From contig CALEJW010000119.1 in assembly GCA_937898635.1 (NCBI GenBank), forward strand, positions 1 through 31,495: a stretch of DNA of 31,495 nucleotides, given 5' to 3'. Positions 9,134 to 16,930 of this stretch are shown here, piece after piece. The notes below the pieces were generated by a model. That model was not told the origin of the DNA. It ran no database searches and saw nothing but the letters and a program-made list of their open reading frames with translations. Position numbers and translations under genes: made by a program. Within the stretch, counting starts at the first letter, position 1. Each line of letters opens with the position of its first letter. The DNA is from an uncultured Pseudomonadota bacterium. GTDB lineage: Bacteria > Pseudomonadota > Gammaproteobacteria > Burkholderiales > Usitatibacteraceae.

Positions 9134-12100
9134 ATGACGACCCGCATCCCCGTCAGCGTCTTCTTCGCGCTCTTCACCGTCTCCGGCTTCGCCGGGCTCA
9201 TCTACGAGTCCATCTGGAGCCACTACCTCAAGCTCTTCCTCGGGCACGCCGCCTACGCCCAGACGCTCGTCCTCGCGATCTTCATGGGCGGCATGGCGCT
9301 CGGCTCCTGGCTCGTGAGCCGGTACACGAACCGCATCCGCAACCTGCTGCTCGGCTACGCGATCGCGGAACTCGTCATCGGCATCCTCGCGATCGCCTTC
9401 CACCGCGTCTTCGTCTCGGTGACGGGCTGGGCCTTCGATTCCGTGCTGCCGGCGCTGGGCGGGACCGGCATGGTGGACCTTTTCAAGTGGGGCCTCGCCT
9501 CGGCGCTGATCCTGCCGGCCTCGATCCTGCTGGGGACGACTTTCCCCCTCATGAGCGCGGGGATCATGCGCGTCTACCCGCAGGAGGGCGGGCGGGCGCT
9601 CTCGATGCTCTACTTCACGAACAGCTTCGGGGCCTCCGTCGGGGTGCTCGCGAGCGGGTTCTACCTGATCGAGCGCATCGGCCTGCCCGGCGCAATGCTC
9701 ACGGCGGGGCTCCTCAACGTGACGCTCGCTTTCGCCGTGTGGCTGATCACGAAGCGCCTGGAAGTCTCCGGCACGCCGGGAACCGCGACGCCCGTGGGCA
9801 CGGGCGAGGGTGGCCGGCGGCTCTTCGGGCTGATGATCGTCCTCGCCTTCGCCACGGGCGGAGCCTCCTTCGCCTACGAGATCGCCTGGATCCGGATGCT
9901 GAGCCTGGGGCTGGGCGCCTCCTCGCACGCCTTCGAGGTCATGCTCTCGGCCTTCATCCTGGGCATGTCGCTCGGCGGCCTCGTCCTGCGGCTCATTCCC
10001 GGGGCCTTCCGCGACGACATGAAGTGGCTCGCCGGCATCCTCGCGGCCAAGGGGATCTTCGCGGTGGGCGCGCTGGGGGTCTACGGCGGCGTGCTCGACT
10101 TCGTCGCCTGGGCAATGCGCGCGGTGAGCCCCACGGCCGAGGGCTACGTGCTGCTCAACGTCTCCGGCCACGTCGCCTCCATGATGGTGATGTTCCCCGC
10201 GGCGTTCTGCGCGGGGATGACGCTTCCGCTCGCCACCAACGCGCTCCTCGTGCGCGGCCACGGGGAAGCCTCCATCGGGCGCATCTACGGCGCCAACACC
10301 GCGGGCTGCATCTTCGGCGCGGCGTTCGCCACGCACGTCGGCATGGAGGCGTTCGGCGTGAAGGGCCTCACGGGGCTCGGGGCGGTCGCCGACCTCGCGA
10401 TGGCCGCCGCGGTGTTCGCGATCGGCATGCGCATCAACCTGCGGACCGCCCTCGCGGCCGCGGCGACCGTGGCCGCCGCGGCGGTCGCGATCTATGCCTC
10501 GAGCGAACTGGACGAGCTCAAGATGGCCTCCGGGGTCTTCCGGTACGGCCGCTTCCTGCCGCCGGACAGCTCCAAGATCGTCTACTACCGGGACGGCAAG
10601 ACCGCGACGATCTCCGTCGTCGACCTGGGCAACTCGCGCAGCATCCGCACCAACGGCAAGCCCGACGCGTCCATCGAGTTCCACAACCGCAAGAAACCCT
10701 CGACCGACGAGCCGACCATGGTTCTCGCGGGCACGCTTCCCTTCGCCTTCAAGCCCGACGCGAGGACGGTCGCGAACATCGGCTTCGGCTCCGGGCTCAC
10801 GACGCACGCGGTGCTCGCGAGCCCGAAGGTGGAGCTCGTCGACTCCATCGAGATCGAGCGCACGATGATCGAGGGCGCCCGGCTCTTCGACCCCCACAAC
10901 CGCCGCGCCTACCGCGACCCGCGAAGCCGCTTCCACATCGACGACGCGAAGACCTTCTTCGCCTCGCACGCGGCGCGCTACGACGTGATCATCTCGGAGC
11001 CCTCCAATCCCTGGGTGAGCGGCGTCTCCTCGCTCTTCTCCGAGGAGTTCTACGAGCTCATCGGACGGCACCTCACCGACGGCGGGCTGCTCGTCCAGTG
11101 GGTGCAGGTCTACGAGATCAGCTTCGACCTGCTGGCCTCGATCGTGAAGGCCCTCGGCAACCACTTCGGCGACTACGAGCTCTTCACGACCAACACCGGC
11201 GACGTCCTCATCGTCGCGACCAAGGGCCCGCGCCTGCCGCCGATGGTGGACGGCCCCTTCCGCTTCCCCGAGATGGCCCGCGACCTGGAGGCCCTCGGCT
11301 ACCGCTCGCTCGCCGATTTCGAGATGTCGCGCGTGGGTTCGCGCCGGTCCCTCGAGCCGCTCTTCCGCTCCGGGATCTACCCGGCCAACTCCGACTACTT
11401 CCCGATGATCGACACGCGGGCGGCGAAAGCGCGGTTCATGCGCGAACAGGCGACGGACCTCGCGACCATCTCGCGCGGCACCGTGCCCTTCGCCTCGCTC
11501 TTCTCGAGGGACGCGCGCTACGACCCGCGCACGCTCGACCCCTCGTGGAGGATCGTGAACCAGACCGTCGCCACGGCGACGGCCGCGAAGCTCTCCTGGG
11601 AGGCGTTCCTCGGCGCGGACGGTGGCGCGAGCGCCGCCGTGGAGCCGAGGCTGAAGCTCCAGCTCAGGATGCTGCGCGAGGGCCTCGCGGATTGCGGCGG
11701 GCAGCCCGCCCTGTGGACGGACCTCGTCGAGGACCTCTACCGGACGACGATCGCCTACCTCGACGCGAACGCCCACCGCGCGATGCGTGCGAAGATCCTC
11801 GCGTCGAAATGCCACGCGCAGCTTCCCGCGAGGGAGCGCACCCGCCTCGAGATGCTCGACGCGATGGCCCTGCGCGAGCCGGCGCGCGCAGGCGCGCTCG
11901 CGGAAAGGCTCCTCGACGATCCGGGCGACGCGCCGAATTCCGACCGCTCGCAATGGCTCGTCGTCGCGGTCTCGGGGCGGATCGTCTCGGGCGACATCGA
12001 GGGCGCGAAGGCGCAATGGCGCAAGCACGGCGCCGTCGTGGCCACCCCGCAGTACGATCGGCTCGCCGTGCGTCTGCTGCTCTCGTGGATCGATCCGGAC

Positions 12101-12151
12101 TACCGCACGAGGCCGGTCACCGAACCCCCGCCGACGGGGTCCCGGAACTGA
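9134..12151 (+). CDS. Membrane protein with fused spermidine-synthase-like domain
   Basis: 1005-residue protein of the 'fused MFS/spermidine synthase' type. Roughly the first 460 residues are strongly hydrophobic with many predicted membrane spans, starting with VSGFAGLIYESIWSHYL. Residues about 545-700 are a Rossmann methyltransferase-like fold: ANIGFGSGLTTHAVL, EIERTMIEGA, HIDDAKTFF and SEPSNPWVSG. True spermidine synthases have a GGGDG loop and a catalytic Asp; here the loop is GFGSG and the Asp position reads SEPSNP. Aminopropyl transfer is therefore doubtful. Residues about 760-1005 look helical and repeat-like and are unassigned. It starts 54 bases after the HD-GYP gene, and no good Shine-Dalgarno is seen at ATG 9134. 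The function of this family is unsettled. Confidence 0.85.
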   Translation: MTTRIPVSVFFALFTVSGFAGLIYESIWSHYLKLFLGHAAYAQTLVLAIFMGGMALGSWLVSRYTNRIRNLLLGYAIAELVIGILAIAFHRVFVSVTGWAFDSVLPALGGTGMVDLFKWGLASALILPASILLGTTFPLMSAGIMRVYPQEGGRALSMLYFTNSFGASVGVLASGFYLIERIGLPGAMLTAGLLNVTLAFAVWLITKRLEVSGTPGTATPVGTGEGGRRLFGLMIVLAFATGGASFAYEIAWIRMLSLGLGASSHAFEVMLSAFILGMSLGGLVLRLIPGAFRDDMKWLAGILAAKGIFAVGALGVYGGVLDFVAWAMRAVSPTAEGYVLLNVSGHVASMMVMFPAAFCAGMTLPLATNALLVRGHGEASIGRIYGANTAGCIFGAAFATHVGMEAFGVKGLTGLGAVADLAMAAAVFAIGMRINLRTALAAAATVAAAAVAIYASSELDELKMASGVFRYGRFLPPDSSKIVYYRDGKTATISVVDLGNSRSIRTNGKPDASIEFHNRKKPSTDEPTMVLAGTLPFAFKPDARTVANIGFGSGLTTHAVLASPKVELVDSIEIERTMIEGARLFDPHNRRAYRDPRSRFHIDDAKTFFASHAARYDVIISEPSNPWVSGVSSLFSEEFYELIGRHLTDGGLLVQWVQVYEISFDLLASIVKALGNHFGDYELFTTNTGDVLIVATKGPRLPPMVDGPFRFPEMARDLEALGYRSLADFEMSRVGSRRSLEPLFRSGIYPANSDYFPMIDTRAAKARFMREQATDLATISRGTVPFASLFSRDARYDPRTLDPSWRIVNQTVATATAAKLSWEAFLGADGGASAAVEPRLKLQLRMLREGLADCGGQPALWTDLVEDLYRTTIAYLDANAHRAMRAKILASKCHAQLPARERTRLEMLDAMALREPARAGALAERLLDDPGDAPNSDRSQWLVVAVSGRIVSGDIEGAKAQWRKHGAVVATPQYDRLAVRLLLSWIDPDYRTRPVTEPPPTGSRN

Positions 12152-12320
12152 CGAAATCCGGCACTTTCTGACCCGCCGGCCGGCCGATTCGGGGTGGTGT
12201 CGGCGCCAGCCGAAACGGGAGCTGCCCGCGGGGACCGACGGAGCGGGCCGTGCGACCCCGATTCCCCGATAAAACAAGGGTTTGCGCCATTGCAATCGTC
12301 ATGAAAGAACGCGCCCGGCG

Positions 12321-12336
12321 TGGCATGGGCATTGCT
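12321..12336 (+). promoter_or_regulatory. Sigma-54 (RpoN) promoter of the pilin gene
   Basis: TGGCATG-GGCA-TTGCT matches the -24/-12 consensus TGGCAYR-N4-TTGCW. The invariant GG (12322-12323) and GC (12334-12335) are correctly spaced by ten bases. Transcription would start near 12347, about 60 bases before pilA. In Pseudomonas and relatives pilA is driven by RpoN with PilSR. No clear PilR site was recognised in 12152-12320. Confidence 0.85.
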
Positions 12337-12348
12337 CAATTACCCCCG

Positions 12349-12362
12349 CACACCCCGGTGTG
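12349..12362 (+). other. Stem-loop at the predicted 5' end of the pilin mRNA
   Basis: CACACC (12349-12354) and GGTGTG (12357-12362) form a perfect 6-bp inverted repeat starting only two or three bases after the predicted transcription start. A 5'-terminal hairpin could protect an abundant mRNA from decay. Inference from position and complementarity. Confidence 0.4.
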
Positions 12363-12405
12363 GTCACAACGGTCCAGCCTTCCAACCCAAGACGGAGTCT
12401 CCCCA

Positions 12406-12861
12406 ATGAAGAAAATCCAGCAAGGTTTCACGCTGATCGAACTGATGATCGTCGTCGCGATCATCGGCATCCTCGCGGCGGTCGCCATTCCCGCCTACCA
12501 GGACTACCTGAAGCGCTCGAAGATCACGGAAGTCGCGGCCACGGCCGGCGCGTGCAAGACCTCCGTGGGCGAGTACATCGCCTCGAAGAACGCCCTTCCG
12601 CCCGGCATCAACGAAGCGGGTTGCTCGCAGACGCAGACCACCTACGTGCAGAAGGTCGACGTCGTGAACGAGAAGATCTCCGTCACGATCAAGGGCGTGG
12701 ACCTGCTGGTCGACGGCAAGAACCTCATGCTGCAGGCCGAAAAGGCCCCCGGCGTGCTGAACGACGGCACGACGTCCGTGACCGGCTGGCATTGCAGCAA
12801 CGACGCGGCCAACACGGAATGGAAGTTCTTCCCGGCCAACTGCCGCCAGGCGCCGCTGTAA
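12406..12861 (+). CDS. pilA: Type IV major pilin (PilA/PilE-like)
   Basis: 151-residue prepilin. The short basic leader MKKIQQG is cut by PilD before Phe8 (G|FTLIELMIVVAIIGILAAVAIPAYQDYLKRSK), leaving Glu at mature position 5 and the hydrophobic N-terminal helix that packs in the fibre core. The globular part has four cysteines; the last two (WHCSN and PANC) fit the C-terminal disulfide loop of type IVa pilins. ATG 12406 has GACGGAG upstream. The leader sequence and about 150-residue size point to a major pilin rather than a minor one. It has a sigma-54 promoter and a strong terminator right after it. It is probably the substrate of a PilB-type motor, possibly the GAF-ATPase encoded at 5007. 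Confidence 0.96.
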   Translation: MKKIQQGFTLIELMIVVAIIGILAAVAIPAYQDYLKRSKITEVAATAGACKTSVGEYIASKNALPPGINEAGCSQTQTTYVQKVDVVNEKISVTIKGVDLLVDGKNLMLQAEKAPGVLNDGTTSVTGWHCSNDAANTEWKFFPANCRQAPL

Positions 12862-12886
12862 TCGCCTAGGGCTTCACCGCAACACG

Positions 12887-12920
12887 GAAGGGCGGGGGCT
12901 TGCCCCCGCCCTTCTTCCTT
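12887..12920 (+). terminator. Rho-independent terminator after pilin, just ahead of tfpZ
   Basis: A perfect 13-bp GC-rich stem: GAAGGGCGGGGGC (12887-12899) and GCCCCCGCCCTTC (12902-12914), with a minimal TT apex, followed by the pyrimidine-rich TTCCTT. It ends within about seven bases of the tfpZ start. tfpZ would then be made only by read-through or from another promoter. Confidence 0.85.
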
Positions 12921-12926
12921 TCGCTC

Positions 12927-13676
12927 ATGAACCGCTGGAAAGCCTTCTCGCTGCACCTGGGCATCAGCGCGACGATCGGAACCCTGGTCGTCGGCACGAT
13001 GCTCCTCGTCTGGTATCCCGGGCCGTTCTTCACGGCCATGGGCGGCAACGATCTCGTGGTGATCCTGCTCGGGGTGGACGTGGTGCTGGGCCCCCTCGTC
13101 ACGCTGGTGATCTTCAATCCCGGCAAGGGCATGCGGCTGCTGCGGATGGACCTCGCGATCATCGGCACGATCCAGGCCCTGGCGCTCGCCTACGGCGTGC
13201 ACGTGATCGCCGAGGTGCGCCCCGTCTACATGGTATTCACGGTGGACCGCTTCGACCTCGTGGCGGCCAACGACCTGCGCGAGGCCGAGCTGGCGCGCGT
13301 AGCCGATCCCGCCTTCCGGGGCGTTCCCTGGGGCCGGCCGCGCACGATCGCGGTGAGGAGCCCCACGGACCCGCGCGAGCAGATGCGCATCATCGAATCC
13401 GCGATGGCCGGCGCGGACCTGCAGACCTTCCCGCAGTACTACGTGAAGTACGAGGCGCTCGCCGCGCGCGCGCTGAAGGTCTCGAAACCGATCGCGGTGC
13501 TGCGCAAGCGCCACCCCGAGGAGTCCGCGCGCATCGACCGCGAGCTCGCCGCCCTCGGGCGCCGGGAGGAGGAACTGCGCTTCCTGCCCCTCAAGGCGCG
13601 CAGCCGCGACTACTGCGTGCTCCTCGACGCGAGGGACGGCGCCGTCGCGGGCTTCCTCGAGCTGATTCCCTGGTAG
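12927..13676 (+). CDS. tfpZ: TfpX/TfpZ-family type IV pilin accessory protein
   Basis: 249-residue inner-membrane protein of the family encoded directly behind type IV pilin genes. In Pseudomonas aeruginosa these accessory proteins affect how much pilin is assembled or displayed. It begins MNRWKAFSLHLGIS, with hydrophobic segments at about 8-30, 38-60 and 72-95. A periplasmic-type domain follows and ends in YCVLLDARDGAVAGFLELIPW, typical of the family. ATG 12927 fits the family N-terminus. An in-frame ATG at 12900 would lie inside the terminator. No Shine-Dalgarno is visible because the upstream bases are the terminator's 3' arm. It sits 65 bases after the pilin stop. Confidence 0.88.
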   Translation: MNRWKAFSLHLGISATIGTLVVGTMLLVWYPGPFFTAMGGNDLVVILLGVDVVLGPLVTLVIFNPGKGMRLLRMDLAIIGTIQALALAYGVHVIAEVRPVYMVFTVDRFDLVAANDLREAELARVADPAFRGVPWGRPRTIAVRSPTDPREQMRIIESAMAGADLQTFPQYYVKYEALAARALKVSKPIAVLRKRHPEESARIDRELAALGRREEELRFLPLKARSRDYCVLLDARDGAVAGFLELIPW

Positions 13677-13693
13677 GCCGGGCCCGGCGCCTA
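13674..13693. other. Inverted repeat spanning both stop codons of convergent genes
   Basis: TAGGC and GCCTA flank a CGGGCCCG core, so the tfpZ stop and the exporter permease stop are parts of one imperfect hairpin in a gap of 14 bases. It may act as a two-way transcription barrier, although no T tract is present. Confidence 0.35.
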
Positions 13694-14914
13694 CTCGTGG
13701 CGCAGGGCCTCCACCGGGCGCAGGCTCGCCGCGCGCCGCGCGGGCCAGAAACCGAAGAAGATCCCGGTGGCCGCGGAGACCGCGAAGGCGACGAGCATCA
13801 CCCAGGCCGAGAACGCCACCTCGATCTGCATCGCCTTGCCGATCACCAGGGCGCCGGCCACCCCGATCGCGATGCCGATGAGGCCCCCCACGATGCAGAT
13901 CATCAGGGCCTCCAGGAGGAACTGCATGAGCACGTCGCGCTGGCGCGCGCCGATGGCCATGCGGATGCCGATCTCGCGCGTGCGCTCGGTCACCGAGACC
14001 AGCATGATGTTCATGATGCCGATGCCGCCGACCAGGAGCGAGATCGAGCCGATGGCGCCCAGCATGAGCGAGAGGATCCGCGCGGTGGCCGAGGCGGCCT
14101 CCGCCACCTGCGTGAGGTTGCGCACGGTGAAGTCGTCCTCCGCGTCGGGCTGGATGCGGTGGCGCTGGCGCAGGAGCAGCGTGATGTCGTTCTCCGCCGC
14201 GGCCGTGGCCTCCTGGCTCACGGCCTGCACGAAGATGAAGCGCACCGTGCCGGGGAAGCGGTTGCCGAAGAGCTTCGCCTGGGCGGTGGTGATGGGCACG
14301 AGGATGGAGTCGTCCTGGTCCCGTCCGTCGAGGCTCTGGCCCTTCTTCTTCAGCACGCCCAGCACCTGGAAGGGCTGGCCGCGGATGCGGATCGTCTTCC
14401 CGACGGGGTCCTCGGTGTCGAAGAGCTTCTCGACCACCGTCGCGCCGAGGAGCGCCACCCGGGTGGCGCTTCGCACGTCCGTCTCGCTGATCGCATCCCC
14501 GGCGTCCACGGGCCAGTCGCGCACCGAGGTGTACTCCGGGGTGACCCCGAGCACCTGCGTGGCCCAGTTGTTCACGCCGTAGGCGACCTGCCCGCCGCCC
14601 GGGAAGGTGGGGGCGACGGCCTGGACGTCCGGCAGGCGCGCGATCGCCTCGGCGTCGCCGGTGGTGAGGGTCGGCGCGTTGCCGGAACCGAAGCGAAGCG
14701 TGCCCGCGCTCGTGCTCCCCGAGAGGATCACGAGCAGGTTGCTGCCCATCGAGGAGACCGCGCGGTTCACCTGGTTCTGGGCGCCGGTGCCCACCGCGAG
14801 CATGAGGACGACCGCGGCGACGCCGATCACCATGCCGAGCATGGTGAGGCCCGTGCGCAGCTTGTTGGCGCCGAGGGAGCGCGCGGCCTCGCGGACGATG
14901 GTGAAGGGGCTCAT
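13691..14914 (-). CDS. MacB-type ABC transporter permease (separate chain)
   Basis: 407-residue inner-membrane protein with the MacB/FtsX topology. There is an N-terminal membrane helix (LGMVIGVAAVVLMLAVGTGAQ), a periplasmic MacB_PCD domain of about 240 residues, and three C-terminal helices (about 285-310, 335-365, 370-392). The family signature TERTREIGIRMAIGA is visible near 310-325. In E. coli MacB this part is fused to the ATPase, whereas here it is a separate gene. ATG 14914 overlaps the ATPase stop by four bases (ATGA), so the two are coupled. With the ATPase and membrane-fusion protein it should form a mechanotransmission-type exporter working with an outer-membrane channel. Substrate unknown; macrolide, peptide or lipoprotein cargo are all known for relatives. 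Confidence 0.93.
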   Translation of the reverse strand: MSPFTIVREAARSLGANKLRTGLTMLGMVIGVAAVVLMLAVGTGAQNQVNRAVSSMGSNLLVILSGSTSAGTLRFGSGNAPTLTTGDAEAIARLPDVQAVAPTFPGGGQVAYGVNNWATQVLGVTPEYTSVRDWPVDAGDAISETDVRSATRVALLGATVVEKLFDTEDPVGKTIRIRGQPFQVLGVLKKKGQSLDGRDQDDSILVPITTAQAKLFGNRFPGTVRFIFVQAVSQEATAAAENDITLLLRQRHRIQPDAEDDFTVRNLTQVAEAASATARILSLMLGAIGSISLLVGGIGIMNIMLVSVTERTREIGIRMAIGARQRDVLMQFLLEALMICIVGGLIGIAIGVAGALVIGKAMQIEVAFSAWVMLVAFAVSAATGIFFGFWPARRAASLRPVEALRHE

Positions 14915-15624
14915 GCGAGCGCCTCCTCGTGGACCACGGCGCCATCGTGGACGACCCGGCCGTCCTTGAAGCGGATGAGGCGCTTGGCGTACTGGGCGAT
15001 GTCCTGCTCGTGGGTCACGAGGAGGATCGTGACCCCGGTCTCGCGGTTCAGGGCCGCGAAGAGGTCCATGATCTCGCGGCTGGTCCTCGTGTCGAGGTTT
15101 CCCGTGGGTTCGTCGGCGAGGATCAGCCGCGGGCGGTTCGCGAGCGCGCGGGCGATCGCGACCCGCTGCTGCTGGCCCCCGGAAAGGCGGTTGGGCATCG
15201 AGTCGGCGTACGGGGCGAGGCCCACCTTGTCGAGCAGTTCCAGGGCGCGCCGGCGGCGCTCGGCCCCCGGCAGGCCCGCGTAGACCATCGGCAGGGCCAC
15301 GTTCTCCGCGGCCGTGATCCGCTTGAGGAGGTTGAAGCCCTGGAAGACGAAGCCGAAGACGAGGTTTCGCAGGTGCGCGGCCTCGTCCGGGGAAAGCCCG
15401 GCCACGTTGCGGCCGTCGAGCCGGTAGGCGCCGCTCGTGGGCGCGTCCAGGAGCCCCACGAGGTTCATGAAGGTGGACTTCCCGGAGCCCGACGGGCCCA
15501 TCACCGCGACGAACTCGCCCGCGTCGATCGCGAGCGACACCGATTGCAGCGCGGGGGGCGTGCCCGGCGCCGCGGCCTCGTACTGCTTGCCGAGGTCCTC
15601 GACCTCGATGAAGCGGCCGGCCAT
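14911..15624 (-). CDS. MacB/LolD-type ABC transporter ATPase (separate chain)
   Basis: 237-residue ATPase. It has Walker A GPSGSGKSTFMNL, the Q-loop FVFQGFNLL, signature LSGGQQQRVAIARAL, Walker B LILADEPTGNLD and the switch histidine in LLVTHEQD. The arrangement is typical of the MacB/LolD subfamily, which energises export. ATG 15624 (MAGRFIEVEDLGKQYE) is four bases after the membrane-fusion gene stop. An upstream in-frame extension has no family similarity and is discarded. The three exporter genes form one operon. Confidence 0.95.
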   Translation of the reverse strand: MAGRFIEVEDLGKQYEAAAPGTPPALQSVSLAIDAGEFVAVMGPSGSGKSTFMNLVGLLDAPTSGAYRLDGRNVAGLSPDEAAHLRNLVFGFVFQGFNLLKRITAAENVALPMVYAGLPGAERRRRALELLDKVGLAPYADSMPNRLSGGQQQRVAIARALANRPRLILADEPTGNLDTRTSREIMDLFAALNRETGVTILLVTHEQDIAQYAKRLIRFKDGRVVHDGAVVHEEALA

Positions 15625-15628
15625 GGGG

Positions 15629-16831
15629 CTAGAACATGCGCAGGCGCATCTGCGACTGCGGGCCGCCCTGGCCGGCGAGGTCCCGGGTGACGAGCTTGTC
15701 GCCCTCGGCGATGGCGCCGCCGAGGATCTCCGTGTACGCCGTGTCCGAGACGCCCACCTGCACGGGCACGGCCTCGAGCTTGCCGTCGACGAGCTTGAAG
15801 ACGCGGGAAGCCGCATCGCGCCGGCCGCCCGTGCCGCCGCCGGGGCGGCTCGCGGCGCCGGCCTTCGCGGCGGCGCCGGACTTGTCGGCCTGCCCCGGTT
15901 CGGCGGGCGGGCGGAAGCGCAGCGCCGCGTTGGGCACGCGCAGCACGCCCTCGCGGCGGTTGGCGGTGACCTGCACGAAGGCGGTCATGCCGGGCTTGAG
16001 CTTGCCCTCGGCGTTGTCCGCGCTCACGATGACCGTGTAGCTCACGACATTCGACTGGATGGTGGGATTCAGGCGCACCTGCTTCACGACGCCGCGGAAG
16101 AACTGCCCCGGGTAGGCGTCGACGCGGAAGCGCGCGGAAAGGCCCGCGACGATGCCGCCGATGTCGGCCTCCGCGATGCTCGTCTCGATCTGCATCTGCG
16201 CGAGGTCGCGCGCGATCTGGAAGAGCGTCGGCGTGTTGAAGCTCGCCGCGACGGTCTGGCCGAGTTCCACGTTCCGGGCGACGACCACCCCCGAGATGGG
16301 CGATCGGATCACGGTGTAGCGCAGGTTCGTCTTGTCGCGGGCCACCTGGGCCTTCACCAGCTCGACCTGGGCCTGGGCCGCCTCGAGTTCCTTCACGGCC
16401 GTGTCGAGCTCGGCCTGGGAGATGAACCCCTTGCCGACGAGCGAGCGGGTGCGCGCCTCCTTCGTTTCCGCGAGGCGCAGGGCGGCGTGGGCGCTCGAGA
16501 GGCTCGCCTCGCTCTGCGCGAGCGCGGCGTTGAAGAGCGACGGGTCCAGCTCGGCGAGGAGCTGGCCTTCCTTCACCTCGCTGTTGAAGTCGGCGTGGAG
16601 CTTGATGATGGCGCCGGACACCTGCGTGCCCACGTTGACCGACGTCACGGGGTTCACGTTGCCGTTGGCGCTGATCACCTGGATCACGTCGCCGCGGTCG
16701 GCGGCCTCCAGTCGCCAGCGGTTGACGGGGTCCGCGGTGGCGCCGCTGCGCCACCAGGCGTAGCCGCCGGCCGCGAGTGCGAGCGCGAGAAGGGGAAGGA
16801 GGAAGCGGGCGCGGAGGAGTTTGCGGATCAT
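15629..16831 (-). CDS. MacA-like periplasmic membrane-fusion (HlyD-family) protein
   Basis: 400-residue adaptor linking an inner-membrane ABC exporter to an outer-membrane channel. One N-terminal membrane anchor (about 5-25, LLPLLALALAAGGYAWW) is followed by a half-lipoyl/barrel segment (VNPVTSVNVGTQVSGAI). An alpha-helical hairpin at about 95-165 contains the coiled-coil stretch LSSAHAALRLAETKEARTRS. The second lipoyl half (YTVIRSPISGVVVARNVELGQTV) and beta-barrel domains follow. A Gly/Ala/Arg-rich low-complexity insertion near residues 310-338 precedes the C-terminal segment and is unusual for MacA. A TAGAAT -10 box at 16864-16859 could start the operon. It is first of three exporter genes and lies 94 bases after soxA. 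Confidence 0.92.
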   Translation of the reverse strand: MIRKLLRARFLLPLLALALAAGGYAWWRSGATADPVNRWRLEAADRGDVIQVISANGNVNPVTSVNVGTQVSGAIIKLHADFNSEVKEGQLLAELDPSLFNAALAQSEASLSSAHAALRLAETKEARTRSLVGKGFISQAELDTAVKELEAAQAQVELVKAQVARDKTNLRYTVIRSPISGVVVARNVELGQTVAASFNTPTLFQIARDLAQMQIETSIAEADIGGIVAGLSARFRVDAYPGQFFRGVVKQVRLNPTIQSNVVSYTVIVSADNAEGKLKPGMTAFVQVTANRREGVLRVPNAALRFRPPAEPGQADKSGAAAKAGAASRPGGGTGGRRDAASRVFKLVDGKLEAVPVQVGVSDTAYTEILGGAIAEGDKLVTRDLAGQGGPQSQMRLRMF

Positions 16832-16858
16832 CGGTCGTGAGCTCGGGTCTTCGCTCGC

Positions 16859-16930
16859 ATTCTAGAGGAGCGGACCGCGGGCCGGTGCCGCGCCCTTACC
16901 ATTGGTTACAGGTGAGCGGGGGTGGTTACA
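16859..16930 (-). promoter_or_regulatory. Candidate activator-dependent promoter of the MacAB-type operon
   Basis: On the minus strand, TAGAAT (16864-16859) matches the -10 consensus in five of six bases, but no -35 is present at the proper spacing. Upstream are two direct TGTAACC copies (16930-16924 and 16910-16904), exactly 20 bases apart, centred about 75 and 55 bases before the predicted start. The distal copy contains the soxA stop codon. This could be a response-regulator site; no regulator is identified. Confidence 0.35.

Noticed and set aside
7196..12295. A 1699-codon open frame on the minus strand across five plus-strand genes
   Set aside because: Composition is low-complexity Arg/Ala/Gly/Val/His and matches no family, whereas the plus strand encodes recognisable proteins throughout. 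Such frames arise from GC-rich third positions.
12900..12926. Earlier start for tfpZ (MPPPFFLSL extension)
   Set aside because: The extension is encoded by the terminator stem and does not resemble the family N-terminus.
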